Positions 1-11,500 of a stretch of DNA of 64,000 nt are shown here, piece by piece. This stretch comes from Pomphorhynchus laevis (lineage: Eukaryota; Acanthocephala; Palaeacanthocephala; Echinorhynchida; Pomphorhynchidae), in NCBI GenBank assembly GCA_012934845.2, contig WNNJ02003004.1, positions 124,001-188,000 of the forward strand. The letters run 5' to 3'. A program made the translations under genes and the position numbers. The notes under the pieces are model-generated. The model saw only the letters and a list, made by a program, of their open reading frames with translations, made no database searches and was not told the origin of the DNA. Numbering within the stretch: position 1 is the first letter of the stretch; each line of letters starts with the position of its first letter.

Positions 1-478
1 AGTACTTTAGCCATTTGATAAAAATATGATTTTTGAGAAGTCATCAACAACAATAGATCGAGATGCCAGGTTGAACGTGGAATGCCGTGGATTGTTTGAA
101 AGTATGACGGAGCGGTCCATGTTGAACGTTTGCTCATTGAATAATCTAGCCCCGTCAAATGCTTCCAACAACAACACCACTCCTTTATAATATCACGAGA
201 GACGAAAGCGGGCCAAGTACGAGGATAGAGTGTGCCGGTATGAAAGAGCATCATTCATACCCTTTGTCATCACAGGCAACGGCGCTATTGGACCGGCGGC
301 AGACTTGACGATCAAAAGAATTGCGTCACTAAGTGCGGGCAGGGGATTGCACACTTGTAGTGATCTGATAAGAAAATTGCGTTCCAAAATAAGCATCGTT
401 ATGACCAAATCTGCATAAATGTGCATCCGAGCTGCACGATCAACGAGGGGACATCCTACTAGCGCTGGTACCTCAACA
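1..478 (+). mobile_element. 3' end of a degenerate non-LTR retrotransposon (LINE-like)
   Basis: The stretch is less AT-rich than its right flank. One + frame reads FIPFVITGNGAIGPAA near 248-300, preceded by a basic stretch with RRKRAKYEDRV. A neighbouring frame reads CIRAAR near 422-440. This order (basic helix, F-x-P-F/L-V-x-x-x-G-x-G, then CIRGSR-like) is what I recall from the C-terminus of LINE-type reverse transcriptase proteins in invertebrates. A stop lies upstream near 188 and the frame shifts at the end, so it is a relic. The 5' part lies outside the window. The assignment rests on motif memory only. Confidence 0.4.
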
Positions 479-909
479 AGCGTAGTACACTGAGTTTAAT
501 TAATAATTAAGTGAAACTTATCACAGTCAAATTTTTGGTGTTATTGTTTATTTTTTTCGCTATAAATAAAATGCTTTAAAAAATAATAGATACTATTAAA
601 TTAATTTTAAATATCATTAAATATTAAATTATTGTATCCTATTACATGTGAATCATTTTCACATGCCATGTTTTTTCTTAAAATATTTATTTTGATTTTT
701 TTTGTGTAGAATTTATCAATATTATAAATAAATTTTATTTTAAAATAAAAATAAATTTTTATTTTGAAAATTATTCTTATTATGCATTTCCGTTTGCTAT
801 GATGTATGTGCTCGTTGAAAAATGAGTATCTAAATAAATATACGCATTATGATATATTATTGTGCAATTGTTAATTTCAGTATCCATTGTCAAATAAAAT
901 TTTTGTTTT
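479..909. other. AT-rich spacer
   Basis: Very AT-rich sequence with homopolymer runs. I see no gene, repeat-family end or structured element. Confidence 0.5.
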
Positions 910-1660
910 GAAAAGCAGCTGTAAGGAAGCTAAGCGGTCTTTCATGAATACTTAGGTTAAAAACACAATCTGGAGTCTCTTCGAAACACTGACTCAAGCT
1001 TCGTGATTTCTGCCTTAGTAGATGAAAATGATGCCTATGTACAATATTCAATGTGTGGGCGAATCAACGCGCAATATATTAGCTTAAAACTTAATGGACA
1101 TAGTCTTGCAAAGATATGTTTGATGCAATACATGGCTTATATTTCCTTACTATAAATAAAGTCAGTATTTAAGCAAGTTCTTAATGTCCTATGCAAAATA
1201 ACTATCAAATCCCTTCATTCGGAAACATCTATCAACGTTCAGTATCATATCCTTAGCTACAATCTATTTGCCTATTTAATCAAGGTCGTCCTGAAGAAAC
1301 CGACCATACGTATCATTGATATTTAAAAAGCAAAGTTTGAGGTTATCCGCAAAAGCCAACCAAGGGTTCTGTCCTGAGTCTTAACAGCAAGTCATTAAGG
1401 TAAACAATAAAGAAAAGATGACCGAGTACAGTACCCTTCGGAACTCCACAATTTACACGTTTGAGAAAGGATAAATTGCTTTCAACTCTAACTCTAAAAA
1501 ATCTATTTCAGAGAAAATCGCCGATCCACCGTCACAGCAACGAAGAAAGTCAATAATGAGACAACAAGCTAATTGCAGCTACCCAAAATGATGATCTAGC
1601 TACTGTAACATGTTGAGTTAAGAGGGTGATTATATCAATTTTGCCTTGGAAATGTTGCTT
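910..1660 (-). mobile_element. Degenerate Jockey/CR1-type LINE reverse transcriptase
   Basis: Read on the - strand, this gives reverse-transcriptase landmarks in the right order: GVPKGTVLGH (about 1450 down to 1410), FADNLKL in place of YADD-L-K (about 1350-1330), and RPHIEYC (about 1066-1040), the usual thumb-region motif. Several in-frame stops separate them, so this is an old non-coding copy. It is more decayed than, and distinct from, the LINE at 3790-4670. Confidence 0.6.
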
Positions 1661-2351
1661 ACGCATCACTGAAATTGCTTTGCCATTCGAACTGTAACTT
1701 TCAGATCAATTTCTGTCAAGCCGGATTCATAAGTTTTACAATTTTGGGAGCAATCACGTTCGATACAGCAGATTTCAGCTGTATAAAGCAAACCTTTACC
1801 CCACAACTCAGAGGAAACACAATGATGTTCTGCAAATTTATGACAGTGTCTGTGACAAAGCGCTCACAGTTATTTTTCCGCACAGTCCAGAGAATAGCGG
1901 ATCCACACTCAACTAGTTGCATACGAAATTTCTATTTATGCTGAAGTGAAAGAAACATCTGAAAAAGAAGAGCTCATGTCGACCTTCACCACTTTCACTA
2001 GACGATCTACTAGGTTTGACTGATGAATATTATCAGAAACTGCATCTGTCACGAAATTTTCAGTACCCACATGTATTTTACTAGTATTTTACTTTTTCCG
2101 GTATTTACTTAATTTAATTCATTCATATGAAGAAGATACTAGTTAATGAATCCTCCATACTTCAACGAAATCTTCTGAGAAAATTTGTATTTACATCCTT
2201 TTGTGATTGTAGGTACACAATTCAAACGCCAATCATTTTCAGAAGCTTTATGCTTCTTCAAGAAGCTCAAAAGATTTGCGTTTGATCATATATCTAGTAT
2301 CCCTCCTCAACAGTGTTTCAAATTGTCTACGCCTCACGTGAATGAATCCTT
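1661..2351. other. Unassigned moderately GC-rich stretch
   Basis: Base composition is closer to coding than in the flanks. Open frames of 60-90 codons occur on both strands at 1675-1944 and 2185-2370, but none shows a recognisable domain. It may be the decayed 5' part of the LINE at 910-1660 or an unrelated relic. Confidence 0.3.
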
Positions 2352-3466
2352 TTCAGTCTCACTTTCTTAGGATTTAATTTTGATGATCACATTTTTTAAA
2401 CCGCTTCGTCCGCGACAAGGTCCGCTCGTCTAACTTAATTCTCCGTGACATCCGCCGTATCCGCCCCCTTATCGACTTCCGTTCTTGTATATCTCTCCTT
2501 TCATCGCTTCTTTTCCCTAAAATCGATTACTGCCTTAGCCTTTTTGCCAATTCTCCAAAATCCATCATCCTACCCCTACAACGAATAATCAACACCGCCG
2601 TTCGAGTGCTCTTTCGTCTCCGTCGCTTCGATCACACATCCACATATTTTGCCCAACTCTCCTGGCCCACCATCCACATCCGCATCAAACTCCGCCTTCT
2701 TCTCGTTACTTTTCGTCTCATCGCTGTCGGCTCCCCACCATTCATCAACCTTTCTTTCTTAGACGACACTCGTTCCATCTCTCTCTATCATTGCGCTTCC
2801 GACATGCCATCTTACTCCGCGTTCCCAATTACTACAACAAGTACGATCTGTGATCCTTCCAAGTCGCCGCTCCACTTACCTGGAATCAGCTCCCTCTCGA
2901 CGTCTTCCGCGCTTCCTCTTTTATCACATTCAAATACCGCATCCGTACCCACCTCCTCGATACATGATTTAGATTTTTTTATTTAGATTTTTATTAGTCA
3001 ATTCATAAAAATAACTTTTATTTTAAATTTCAATTTTTATTTTAAGTTGATTTAAATTATAAAAAATCTTATAACAATTATTAATTTTATTATTTAATTA
3101 TTAAATTTTGATTTAGCATTATTATTGTTTTATTTATTTTATAATTATATTAAATACGTAGACTCAGTTAGCTGATTTGATATAGATTTCATAAATTAAA
3201 TTACATTATATAGTAATTATTTAATTATTTCAATTTTTTATTTTAACTCGATATAAATTATAGAAAATCTAAAAACAATTATTAATTTTATTATTTAATT
3301 ATTAAATTTTGATTTAGCATTATTATTGTTTTATTTATTTTATAATTATATTAAATACGTAGACTCAGTTAGCTGATTTGATTTATTTGCTTTTTTCTTC
3401 GTGGTCATGTATGCGTGCGCTAGCACGCATTTGACACGCAAAAATAAATCTTTTTTTGTCAGTAGA
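2352..3466 (+). mobile_element. 5'-truncated CR1 LINE copy, split by a repeat insertion
   Basis: Positions 2352-2973 match, at close to nucleotide level, the C-terminal part of the large LINE at 29870-32860. The copy starts at a decayed L-T-F-L-G-F-x-F-D-D segment, then reads the thumb and C-terminal region (LFRLRRFDHTSTYFAQLSWP). The 3' untranslated tail resumes at about 3386-3466 (GTGGTCATGTATGCG, then AAAATAAATC). Between them lies a 412-bp repeat M insertion. Compared with the other copy, this one keeps the undisturbed frame where the larger copy carries one extra T. Confidence 0.8.
2974..3385 (-). repeat. Repeat M, head-to-tail dimer inserted in the CR1 3' tail
   Basis: AT-rich non-coding insert. 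The signature end, read on the - strand as AGCTAACTGAGTCTACGTAT, occurs twice, 201 bp apart, with the preceding 160 bp almost identical. The other side begins at the M-family border ATTAGTCAATTCATAAAAAT. The insert interrupts the LINE's 3' tail, so it is younger than that LINE copy. Confidence 0.7.
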
Positions 3467-3789
3467 AGATACCATTGAATTACTCCATGACACACACTGT
3501 CCAGACTTATATGAACTTTAGGTTTTGTATGAGAATTGGATAAAATATGATTATTTAAAGACTGAGCAGAACATCGTCACTCTCACACGTTTTAGGTGTA
3601 TATCGGTGTACTTTGGTATTTCGCTTTCATTGCGAAACATTTAAATTCATATTTTTACATACATAATTTTTATATTTATATATTATATTATTATGCATTC
3701 AACAATATATTGCAAACTTAGCCATTTATTATTACACATTCAACAAAATACGAACATTGCTCAAATAGCTGGCTCACGATAAGTTCGTA
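3467..3789. other. Spacer without recognised features
   Basis: Mixed AT-rich sequence between two LINE copies. No gene or repeat border was recognised. Confidence 0.4.
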
Positions 3790-4670
3790 AATAAATTAAT
3801 TAGTTATTAAAATAAGGAAATGCAACACGAAACATTGCTTGATCCATTCGTAGTCTTCTTTTAAAAGTATTAAGTGAATTGCATCCAACGGTGTCTGCAT
3901 CAAGGTTGTTCCAAAGCTCAAAAATTCTTCTATCAAATTGCATCGCGCCCAATTTCTGTACTCTGTTTCTTCGAATAGTTAAAGAATGACCGCGAAGAAC
4001 ATTTGAACCACGTAGTTGAACCCTACTCCGAAGAGGGTGATGAGGACGTTGGAATAAATGCCAAACAAGGCACATATCCATGTACCGACGGGTCCATGTG
4101 ACGGTCTCAAGTCCTAATGATATCAGTATGTCTTCATAAGGCAGCGACGCTAACGTTGGTGCTAGCTTTGTTGCCCTGCGAAGTACCCTCTCTGATTTCT
4201 TATGTTCATGCACAGTACGTGGGTATACAACCGGAGCTGCATATAAAAGTCTACCCAATACATGTGCTAAAATCAGAGGCTGAAGAGCAGTCGGATTAAC
4301 GCCAACAAACGCGCGTCGAATCATACCTATCATTTTATTGGAGTTGGCACAAGCTTGATCAGTGTGCTTTTTAGTTGATAAATTAGAGGTAACCCATACT
4401 CCTAAATCTTTGTAACTATCGACACTTTCAACAAGACAGCCCTTATTTTTGTAACAAACAGATGTTAGTTGCTTGCGAGCATTACTAATAATACGCATGT
4501 GTTTGCATTTTGAAACATTTATCACAAGCTTGTTAGACGCCGCCCACAACTCCACATTATCTATGTCAGTTTGCAAATTATCAACATCCTCACATGAATG
4601 AATGGGCCGCCATATTTTTAAGTCATCTGCATACAAACATGATCGAGAGCGAATGCACCCAGGCAAATAT
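3790..4670 (-). mobile_element. 5'-truncated CR1/Jockey-type LINE with open C-terminal reverse transcriptase frame
   Basis: A 288-codon frame (4666 down to 3800) starts inside the reverse transcriptase palm. YADDLKIW lies near residues 13-20, followed by the typical NKLVINVSKCKHM segment, YKDLGVWV (the L-G conserved block), the thumb helix NKMIGMIRRAF and a C-terminal region with RNRVQKLGAMQFDRRIFELWN. Endonuclease and N-terminal palm are absent. The break at 4670 abuts pure AT sequence, as expected for 5' truncation during target-primed reverse transcription. The frame has no internal stop, so the insertion is fairly recent. It is likely not expressed as a functional protein. Confidence 0.85.
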
Positions 4671-4769
4671 AATAATATATTAATAAAATATATAAATTAT
4701 ATAGCTGTAATTTATATATTTATACTATAATATAAAAAGATAGCTATAATATAATTATATAAGATTATA

Positions 4770-4832
4770 TAGAGATTATCAAACATTATATCAAAGAATG
4801 TTTTGAGCAAACATTCTTTGATATAATGTTTT
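4770..4832. repeat. Perfect foldback (inverted repeat)
   Basis: The arm AACATTATATCAAAGAATGT is followed after a loop of about 7 nt by its reverse complement. The arms are about 22 bp with no mismatch. A further partial copy of the arm (TTCTTTGATATAA) follows near 4847. It is probably a small foldback element or a replication-slippage product. Confidence 0.75.
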
Positions 4833-5727
4833 ATGGCTGTTATGATGTTCTTTGATATAAATTCATTTGTTATTAAGCAAAATATGTTATATTCTCTTAG
4901 AATTAAAAGCTGTATTCATAAGCTGCGTCAAATTTACATTTATCGAATGGCTTAAAAAGGAAATAACACAGGGGATTGAAAAATAGTACTGTTCAATTAT
5001 TACTAATGCGAATATTATAAATAATAATTTGTTCTTATAAAATAAATGATATGTATATGCAAGCGTATATCGTAAATATATAAAATAATAAAAAAATATT
5101 AATAAATAGCAAGTAATGAATTCTCTACAACAATAAATATATTTTTAATTAGATTATTATAAAGAATTATATAATCATAATTAATCTTCGATATCAATAC
5201 TGGGGTATATTATTTCATTTAAAAATATAGGATCAGATCAGCTTACTAAGTCTACGTATTTTATATTATATATAAATTAAAATTGCTATAAAGTGCCTGT
5301 TGAATAAGTTACATTTAAACCTAACTGTTTTAATGCCTGTGTAATCATATTCTCGACTGTTTCTCTAGAGAAATATAAAAATGAATATTCACACTTAACA
5401 CAAGTGTCGATGTGGTGCTGAAAATGACTGTATAATGAACGTTATGGATATTTTAAAATATTTTTGATTTTATTACCAATCACACGCATTATGGTGATTG
5501 TATTCAAACAAAACAAATACATCAATACTTCACAATGTGCCAACGGCATGTTTACTAATTAGATAACTGAGCATACGTATATTATACTATATATAAATTA
5601 AAACTAAATATATATAATTATAAAAGATAAATAATTAAATTAGATTTTATACAATTTATATTTATATAAATTTATGAATTGACTAATAAATAACAAACGA
5701 TATATAAAAATAAATATCATATCAGCT

Positions 5728-5965
5728 AACTGAGTCTACGTATTTTATACTATATATAAATTAAAAATAAAGATAAATAATTATAAATAATAAATAATTA
5801 TATAAGATTTTATACAATTTATATATGAAATGAAATTTATAAAAAATAAAATATAAGTCAATTTTTATTAATTGACTAATAAATAATATACGATGTATTC
5901 GAATAAGGAATAGTGGTCATCAGGAGGAAGTGTTATGTTATCAGGTTTTGGACAATATTAATCGG
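5728..5965 (+). repeat. Repeat M copy
   Basis: It starts with AGCTAACTGAGTCTACGTAT, continues through the AT-rich core with ATTGACTAATAAATAATATA, and reaches the conserved module with GGTCATCAGGAGGAAG. Truncated M starts occur just upstream at 5232 and 5566. Non-coding. Confidence 0.65.
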
Positions 5966-6404
5966 CTTAACAAAGCAGCTCGGTCAAATACAATTAAGTA
6001 ATTCTAAATATTTTAGTTCAACTAGATCAAATAGTTCAACTAGTTCCTATTTCTAAAATGACAATTATATTTTTATGTGATAATTATAAATAATAAATTA
6101 TGATATACGATTTTATACAATTAATATTTATATAACGATAGAATTTATAATTAAAATTTAAAATAAAAATCAATTTTTATGAATTTACTTATAAATAAGA
6201 TACGATATATTCGAATAATTATTAAAGGTAATAAGGACTAACCAGATGATCTGGTTCTTGTGTTTTGATTTTGAGTAGCTTGCAAAATGTAAAAAATAAA
6301 TTCGAGTTTTTTTGATGCAGATCCTTTTTATCACAGCAGCTCAAAACAGTTAGTAAATTTCTCGCCGCATTTACTTTAGAATAGTAGCTACCCAACTTTA
6401 AAAT

Positions 6405-6455
6405 CGTAAATATATGGATAAAATTGAATTAATAGAAGCCATAAATTTTATAGGT
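6405..6455 (+). mobile_element. Short Penelope-like element scrap
   Basis: About 30 bp around ATATGGATAAAATTGAATTA is almost identical to the stretch encoding YMDKIELIES in the PLE copies at 38390 and 51450. Too short to interpret further. Confidence 0.45.
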
Positions 6456-6544
6456 TATTGTATTAATATAGGTTACTATTATTAATATATTTTGTAAAGA
6501 TTACATATTTAAATTTAATTGTAACAAATGAATTTGAGTTTTTT

Positions 6545-6715
6545 TGATGCTGATCCTAACTGCTAGATGTTTCGGATATTACATCTAGATGCTATTTACA
6601 TATAGCATACGGACTCTATCAACTAGATATAGTCCATATGCTAGTCCATATTCAACAGTCCGTATGAACTGTTGAATAAGTCCATATTCAACATCTAGTT
6701 GCTATGAACCAAATC
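6545..6715. repeat. Cluster of nested palindromes
   Basis: Contains TATTCAACAG and CTGTTGAATA around a 10-bp loop, plus GCATACGGACT paired with AGTCCATATGC and repeated CATCTAGATG-like segments. The sequence would extrude or fold into several hairpins. Origin unknown. Confidence 0.55.
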
Positions 6716-7007
6716 TTACAGCTAAACCGATTATGTATTTTCATTAGAGTATTATAATGCTCAATAAAATAAATTTAACAAATTAATTCTGATTTTATAT
6801 TATGCAATAAATTTAACAAATTAATTTTGATTTTATATTATGCAATCAAACGCTCCCAGTCGAACACTCTTAGAAATAAATGTATTTTTCTAAGTCTAAA
6901 TGATGCTTAGATATCCAACAATCTTCTGTTATTTAGATAAGAACGCTAAGGATTTATTACTGATTTATACTTATACAGTCAATTTCAGTATAAATTGATG
7001 CACTAAA

Positions 7008-7335
7008 TATCAGCTCAGCTAACTGAGTCTATGTATTTTATATTATTTATAAATTAAAAATAATGATAAAAAATAAATAATTAAATATTAATTTAATTAA
7101 CTAAATAATAATTTAATAACTAAATGATATAATAATTTAATAATTTAACAACTAAATAATTTAAAATAAATAATTTTATAAATAATTTTATTGACTAATC
7201 AATAACAAACGGTATATTCAAATAAGGGTTAGAGGTCAACAGTACTAACTGTTATGTGATCAGTTTCGGCCTATATACATTGACTCAACATATCAGTTGG
7301 GGTCAAAAACATGCTAATGACATATTTCCTCTGAT
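7008..7335 (+). repeat. Repeat M copy, near full length
   Basis: Start AGCTAACTGAGTCTATGTAT, AT-rich core, then the module AGAGGTCAACAGTACTAACTGTTATGTGATCAG in degenerate form, and the distal end with ACATGCTAATGACATATTTC. Carries no open frame. Confidence 0.65.
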
Positions 7336-8130
7336 CAAACTTGACTATCTTATTTTTGTGCATCTTATTAAGTCTTGAGTAACTTGTGCATCGTATTCTA
7401 ATACAAAGCATAAAACTGTTTAATACTGTTTTAATAATTTATGTTCAATAATATTTTGTTGATTTAAATATCGTAAATTTAATATTTTAATAATATTTTA
7501 ATAATATTTAATAATATTTCGATATAAACTCATATTTACTTTGGCAGTAAAGGATGTAATTTTAAATTTACTATATTTATCAGAGTAATTATGATTTGTA
7601 AAGCATTTATTAATTTATTGCAAAATTAACGATAGTGTCATCTTATAAAATCGGTTTATATTTTGGTTTTTTCAAAATTTAAACCTTACAACTACCTCTA
7701 ATTATGTACAACATGTTGAAATATGGTCTGCAAATATATTAATTCATTATATTTGGGATTTATAAAATTTTCAGCAACGACTCAACAAAATGAATGCTAT
7801 CACGATTCGACTTTGGTGATCTGAGCATAAATGCATGGTTACCACGACCTCCTTTCTTAAATGTTAGCCGCTACCATGATATAAGTGAAGCATTTTGCTG
7901 CAAATTTAATCGACACTTTGTTCATTTTCATTAATGCATGTTATCAAATGCAAAATATCGAAAGAAGAAGTCTTAAGTAAATAAATTCAATAAGAAACTA
8001 AATTTTAGTTTTATTTATTATTGATGTGAGGCCCGGGCATCTTATCCCCGAGATAAGATATAATATGCGAATGCTGGTATGCGAATTTGTACATTTTACC
8101 TTCGTTTCATATTACAATTATATTTATCTA

Positions 8131-8161
8131 TTCCCCCATAGCCGAAAGGCGAAAGTGGGGT
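8131..8161 (+). other. GC hairpin with nested GNRA loop
   Basis: The sequence pairs CCCCCA with TGGGG around an inner stem GCC-GAAA-GGC, followed by GAAAG. It stands out in its AT-rich surroundings, about 370 bp upstream of the PSMD6 start. Stem plus trailing GAAA resembles half of a hammerhead core, but the CTGATGA half is absent. Confidence 0.45.
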
Positions 8162-8532
8162 AATAAATCATCTCAGAAAATAAATGATTTCGATTCATTG
8201 TATACTTTTTGAATTTTGGAGCATGATTATCAAACACAAATTTATATACTTTTATTTTTTAGTTTAAAGTAATATGTTTTATCAAAAAAATAATGTCGTG
8301 ATTGTTGATCCTACTCTAAATTGAAAGATCAACATAAATATAAGCCTTAGAGTTTAAGCCGCCCTTTAATTATTTGAAAATATCATACATTATTTTGGAT
8401 ATAGGCTTAATCCGCCCGCGTAGTATAAACTATATTTTAACTCATAATTTAACTCATTATTTTAACTTATTATTTAACGCATTAATTTAAAATATTATTT
8501 TAACTCATTATTTTCACTATTAAACATAGACA

Positions 8533-11500
8533 ATGCTTAGTGAACCCACATCGGATGTAGACACAAGTGTCTATCCGCATTGGCCTGATTTTGCCGTCGC
8601 CGATTTAATGTTTAACTGCATTCGAAACAGTAAGGATACTATCGGCAGGGATAAGCTTGTTAAACAAATAAACTCAAACTCGATGGCTCAATTAAACAAC
8701 CAGTGCAATAATAAAATTGAAAATTGGCCCATTCAATTAGACTTGCAACAGAGGATGGAAACCGAAAATACTGACAAAACAGCTGAACTAGATAAGGCGA
8801 TAAAAGACGCTGAAGATAATCTAGGAGTGACTGAAATTCGTTCGGCAATAATGGCGAAGATTCAATTTCTTTGTAAAATCGGGGATTTCACCAATGCAAT
8901 CAGTCTTATTGAAGAATCGAGTCCAAAGAAAGCTCTGTCTACATTGAACAGTAAACTCGATTTAAAGTTTTATCATATACGATGTTTACTTTTCGATCTT
9001 AAAAACGTTCGTGAGCTATGCAGAGTTACAACCGAAGCTAAAAAGATCCTCGAAAATAGTGGATCAGCCGATTGGGATAGAAAAAATCGATTAAAGGTGA
9101 GATACTTAAATAAATCGTAGATATTTATTGACAATTTTGCCAGTAAAAATATTTTATTTAACAATGCAAACTGATTTTATATTTTTAAATGCCTTTTTCG
9201 CAAAATGTCATATGCAGACCGGACACGTCCACTGGCACTTAACAGATGGACGAGAAGATTATTTTAATTGAACAATTATACTAAAATTATACAAAATTAC
9301 GAAACAAATCTTGAATTAATTTTGCTTGCCGATCTTTTTTACAGCCTTTCTTAGTTGAAAGAGAAATGAAATAAAATAATGAAGGGAATTAAATGATAAA
9401 ATAATATTTCAACTTAGAGAAACGCGTTAAGTTGAAAGAGAAACGGAGACGGGAGCACCGTGCAAATGAACCCAAATTTTGGTGTGTAGACAGCGTAGAT
9501 ATAGAAGCTATCCACTGTGTATAGGCCTTTTTAAAAGCGCAGAAGTTGTCTTTTAATCTTGATTTTTGAGAATGACGAGATGAGCACTCCGAACTTATAG
9601 TTCTCTTCAGACAATTAGTCTGTGAAAATTACAACCGGCATATAAAACACGAATATACCTCAGCTGTTGAATATGTCGATGTTCATATTCTGTAAATACT
9701 AATCTTTGCAATTATTTTAAATTAAAATAAGTTATTGTTTTTAAGCCATTTAATTGTTTTATTTTTTTAATTGTCAATTGTTTTAACTACTAAATTAATT
9801 ATTTTAACTAATAAGTTAAACTCTTTAAATATTACCTTCATTGTCAATTGTCTTAACTTTACTGAAAGCAATTTATTTTAATTAATAAAAATTAATTAAT
9901 TTATTTTAATTAATTTATTATTAATTTCTGTGGTAGCATAGTTTTGTTTTAATTATTTTATATTATTTTGTAAAATGCAAAATTAATTTTAAATTATCTG
10001 CTTCCCATTTCTCGACAACATTAATTTTAATTGTTTCTTGACCCTATGGTGTTGTGAAACATTACAAAGGTACAATACTTGTTAGATACTTTTATGGCTG
10101 AAGAGTATAAATTTTATTTTGATGCTTTTAAATTTGAAATTTCAAACGTTTCTGATGTCTAACTGCCACTATTTCAGTGTATGCCGTTATCAATTTAATC
10201 CTAAAAATGGATTAAAATATCTAATTTTCAATTTATTCATTATTGTTGTTAACACTTATGGAGGACGAAAACGGACAGGGCTTCCAAAACGTCCTGATAT
10301 TTACAGTTTACATTACATATTTTTAATAGTATCTTTATGTTAATTTTTGTAATCAAATAGTTTACAAAATATCGATTAAACACGTTTTAATTAAATTCTA
10401 CGTTGAGTTTGGTAATTCGATTTCTTTAGGTTTATGAAGGGTTAGTATCGTTCCATGCAAAAAGGGACTTTGCTAGTGCTATTAAGCTATTTCTCGAAGT
10501 TTTACCGACTTACAACTGCTATGAAATACTAGACCATAAGACCTTTATTACCTACACCGTGTTGTTCGGAATGATTTCACTCCAGAGGCCTCAACTTAGA
10601 GATCAAATTGTGAAAAATTCGGAAATTCGACAGGTAATCGAATTTTTTTAGTTTTTACTGAATGGTGATATTATATTTTACGCTCACATTACCATAGTTA
10701 TTACTTGATTTATATATCACAGGATATATAAATAAATTCTACAAGATAAATAAATTCTTTCATTATACGTATAAAATCGGTCTATATATATTAAGACTTT
10801 GAACAACACAAGTTCATTTTATAAACTAAACGATAGATATATCTTTATTCAATAAATATTTGATATATTTAAACAATTATCAAAAATGTAAAGATATTTA
10901 TCACCAACCGATTTCCGACCAATGGGGTCTAGACCACTGATACATATACTAATAACATTGACAAAATACACAAACGAATAACTATCGTAATTAAGTGACA
11001 ATTAGTCATTCGTACCATGGCTTGCTCAGGAATACCTGTTTGAGTAATTGGGAAATAATATCTAGTTTAAATAATTTGATCGATTCAAAGTAATTAATTT
11101 ATTACCATGTATTGCAGTGAAGTCGTTAAGAACTTTAAATAAAAAGGTGATTGAGTTTATTTTTTAATTCGTAGCTTACTTTTTTAAAATAAACTTTATA
11201 TTTGATTTTAATTTTACTTAAAAATTAAGTTATTTACGTTATAAAAAGTTATCAATGTTTATGTTATAAAAAATTACCTTATCAAGCATTTATTATCAAA
11301 TGTTATGAAAATGTCAAAAAAATTATTTTATTACAAATTATTATAAATAATGTAAATACATTATTTATAATAAATAAAATTTATAATGCTATACATTAAA
11401 TAATTAAACCGTCACAGCGTAACAAAGATTAGAACAATGGGTAAGCGAGTCGGGGAACACAAAAGTGCACTGTCCACCTGCCGTAAATCAGCAGTCGCCG

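Larger units (their letters stand above)
4671..8530. other. AT-rich intergenic stretch with short-repeat copies
   Basis: No protein gene recognised over 3.8 kb upstream of PSMD6. Contents listed separately: a perfect foldback at 4770-4832, repeat M copies near 5232, 5566, 5728-5965 and 7008-7335, a PLE scrap at 6405-6455, a palindrome cluster at 6545-6715 and a GC hairpin at 8131-8161. The PSMD6 promoter should lie in the last few hundred bases, but no core-promoter motif stands out. Confidence 0.5.
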
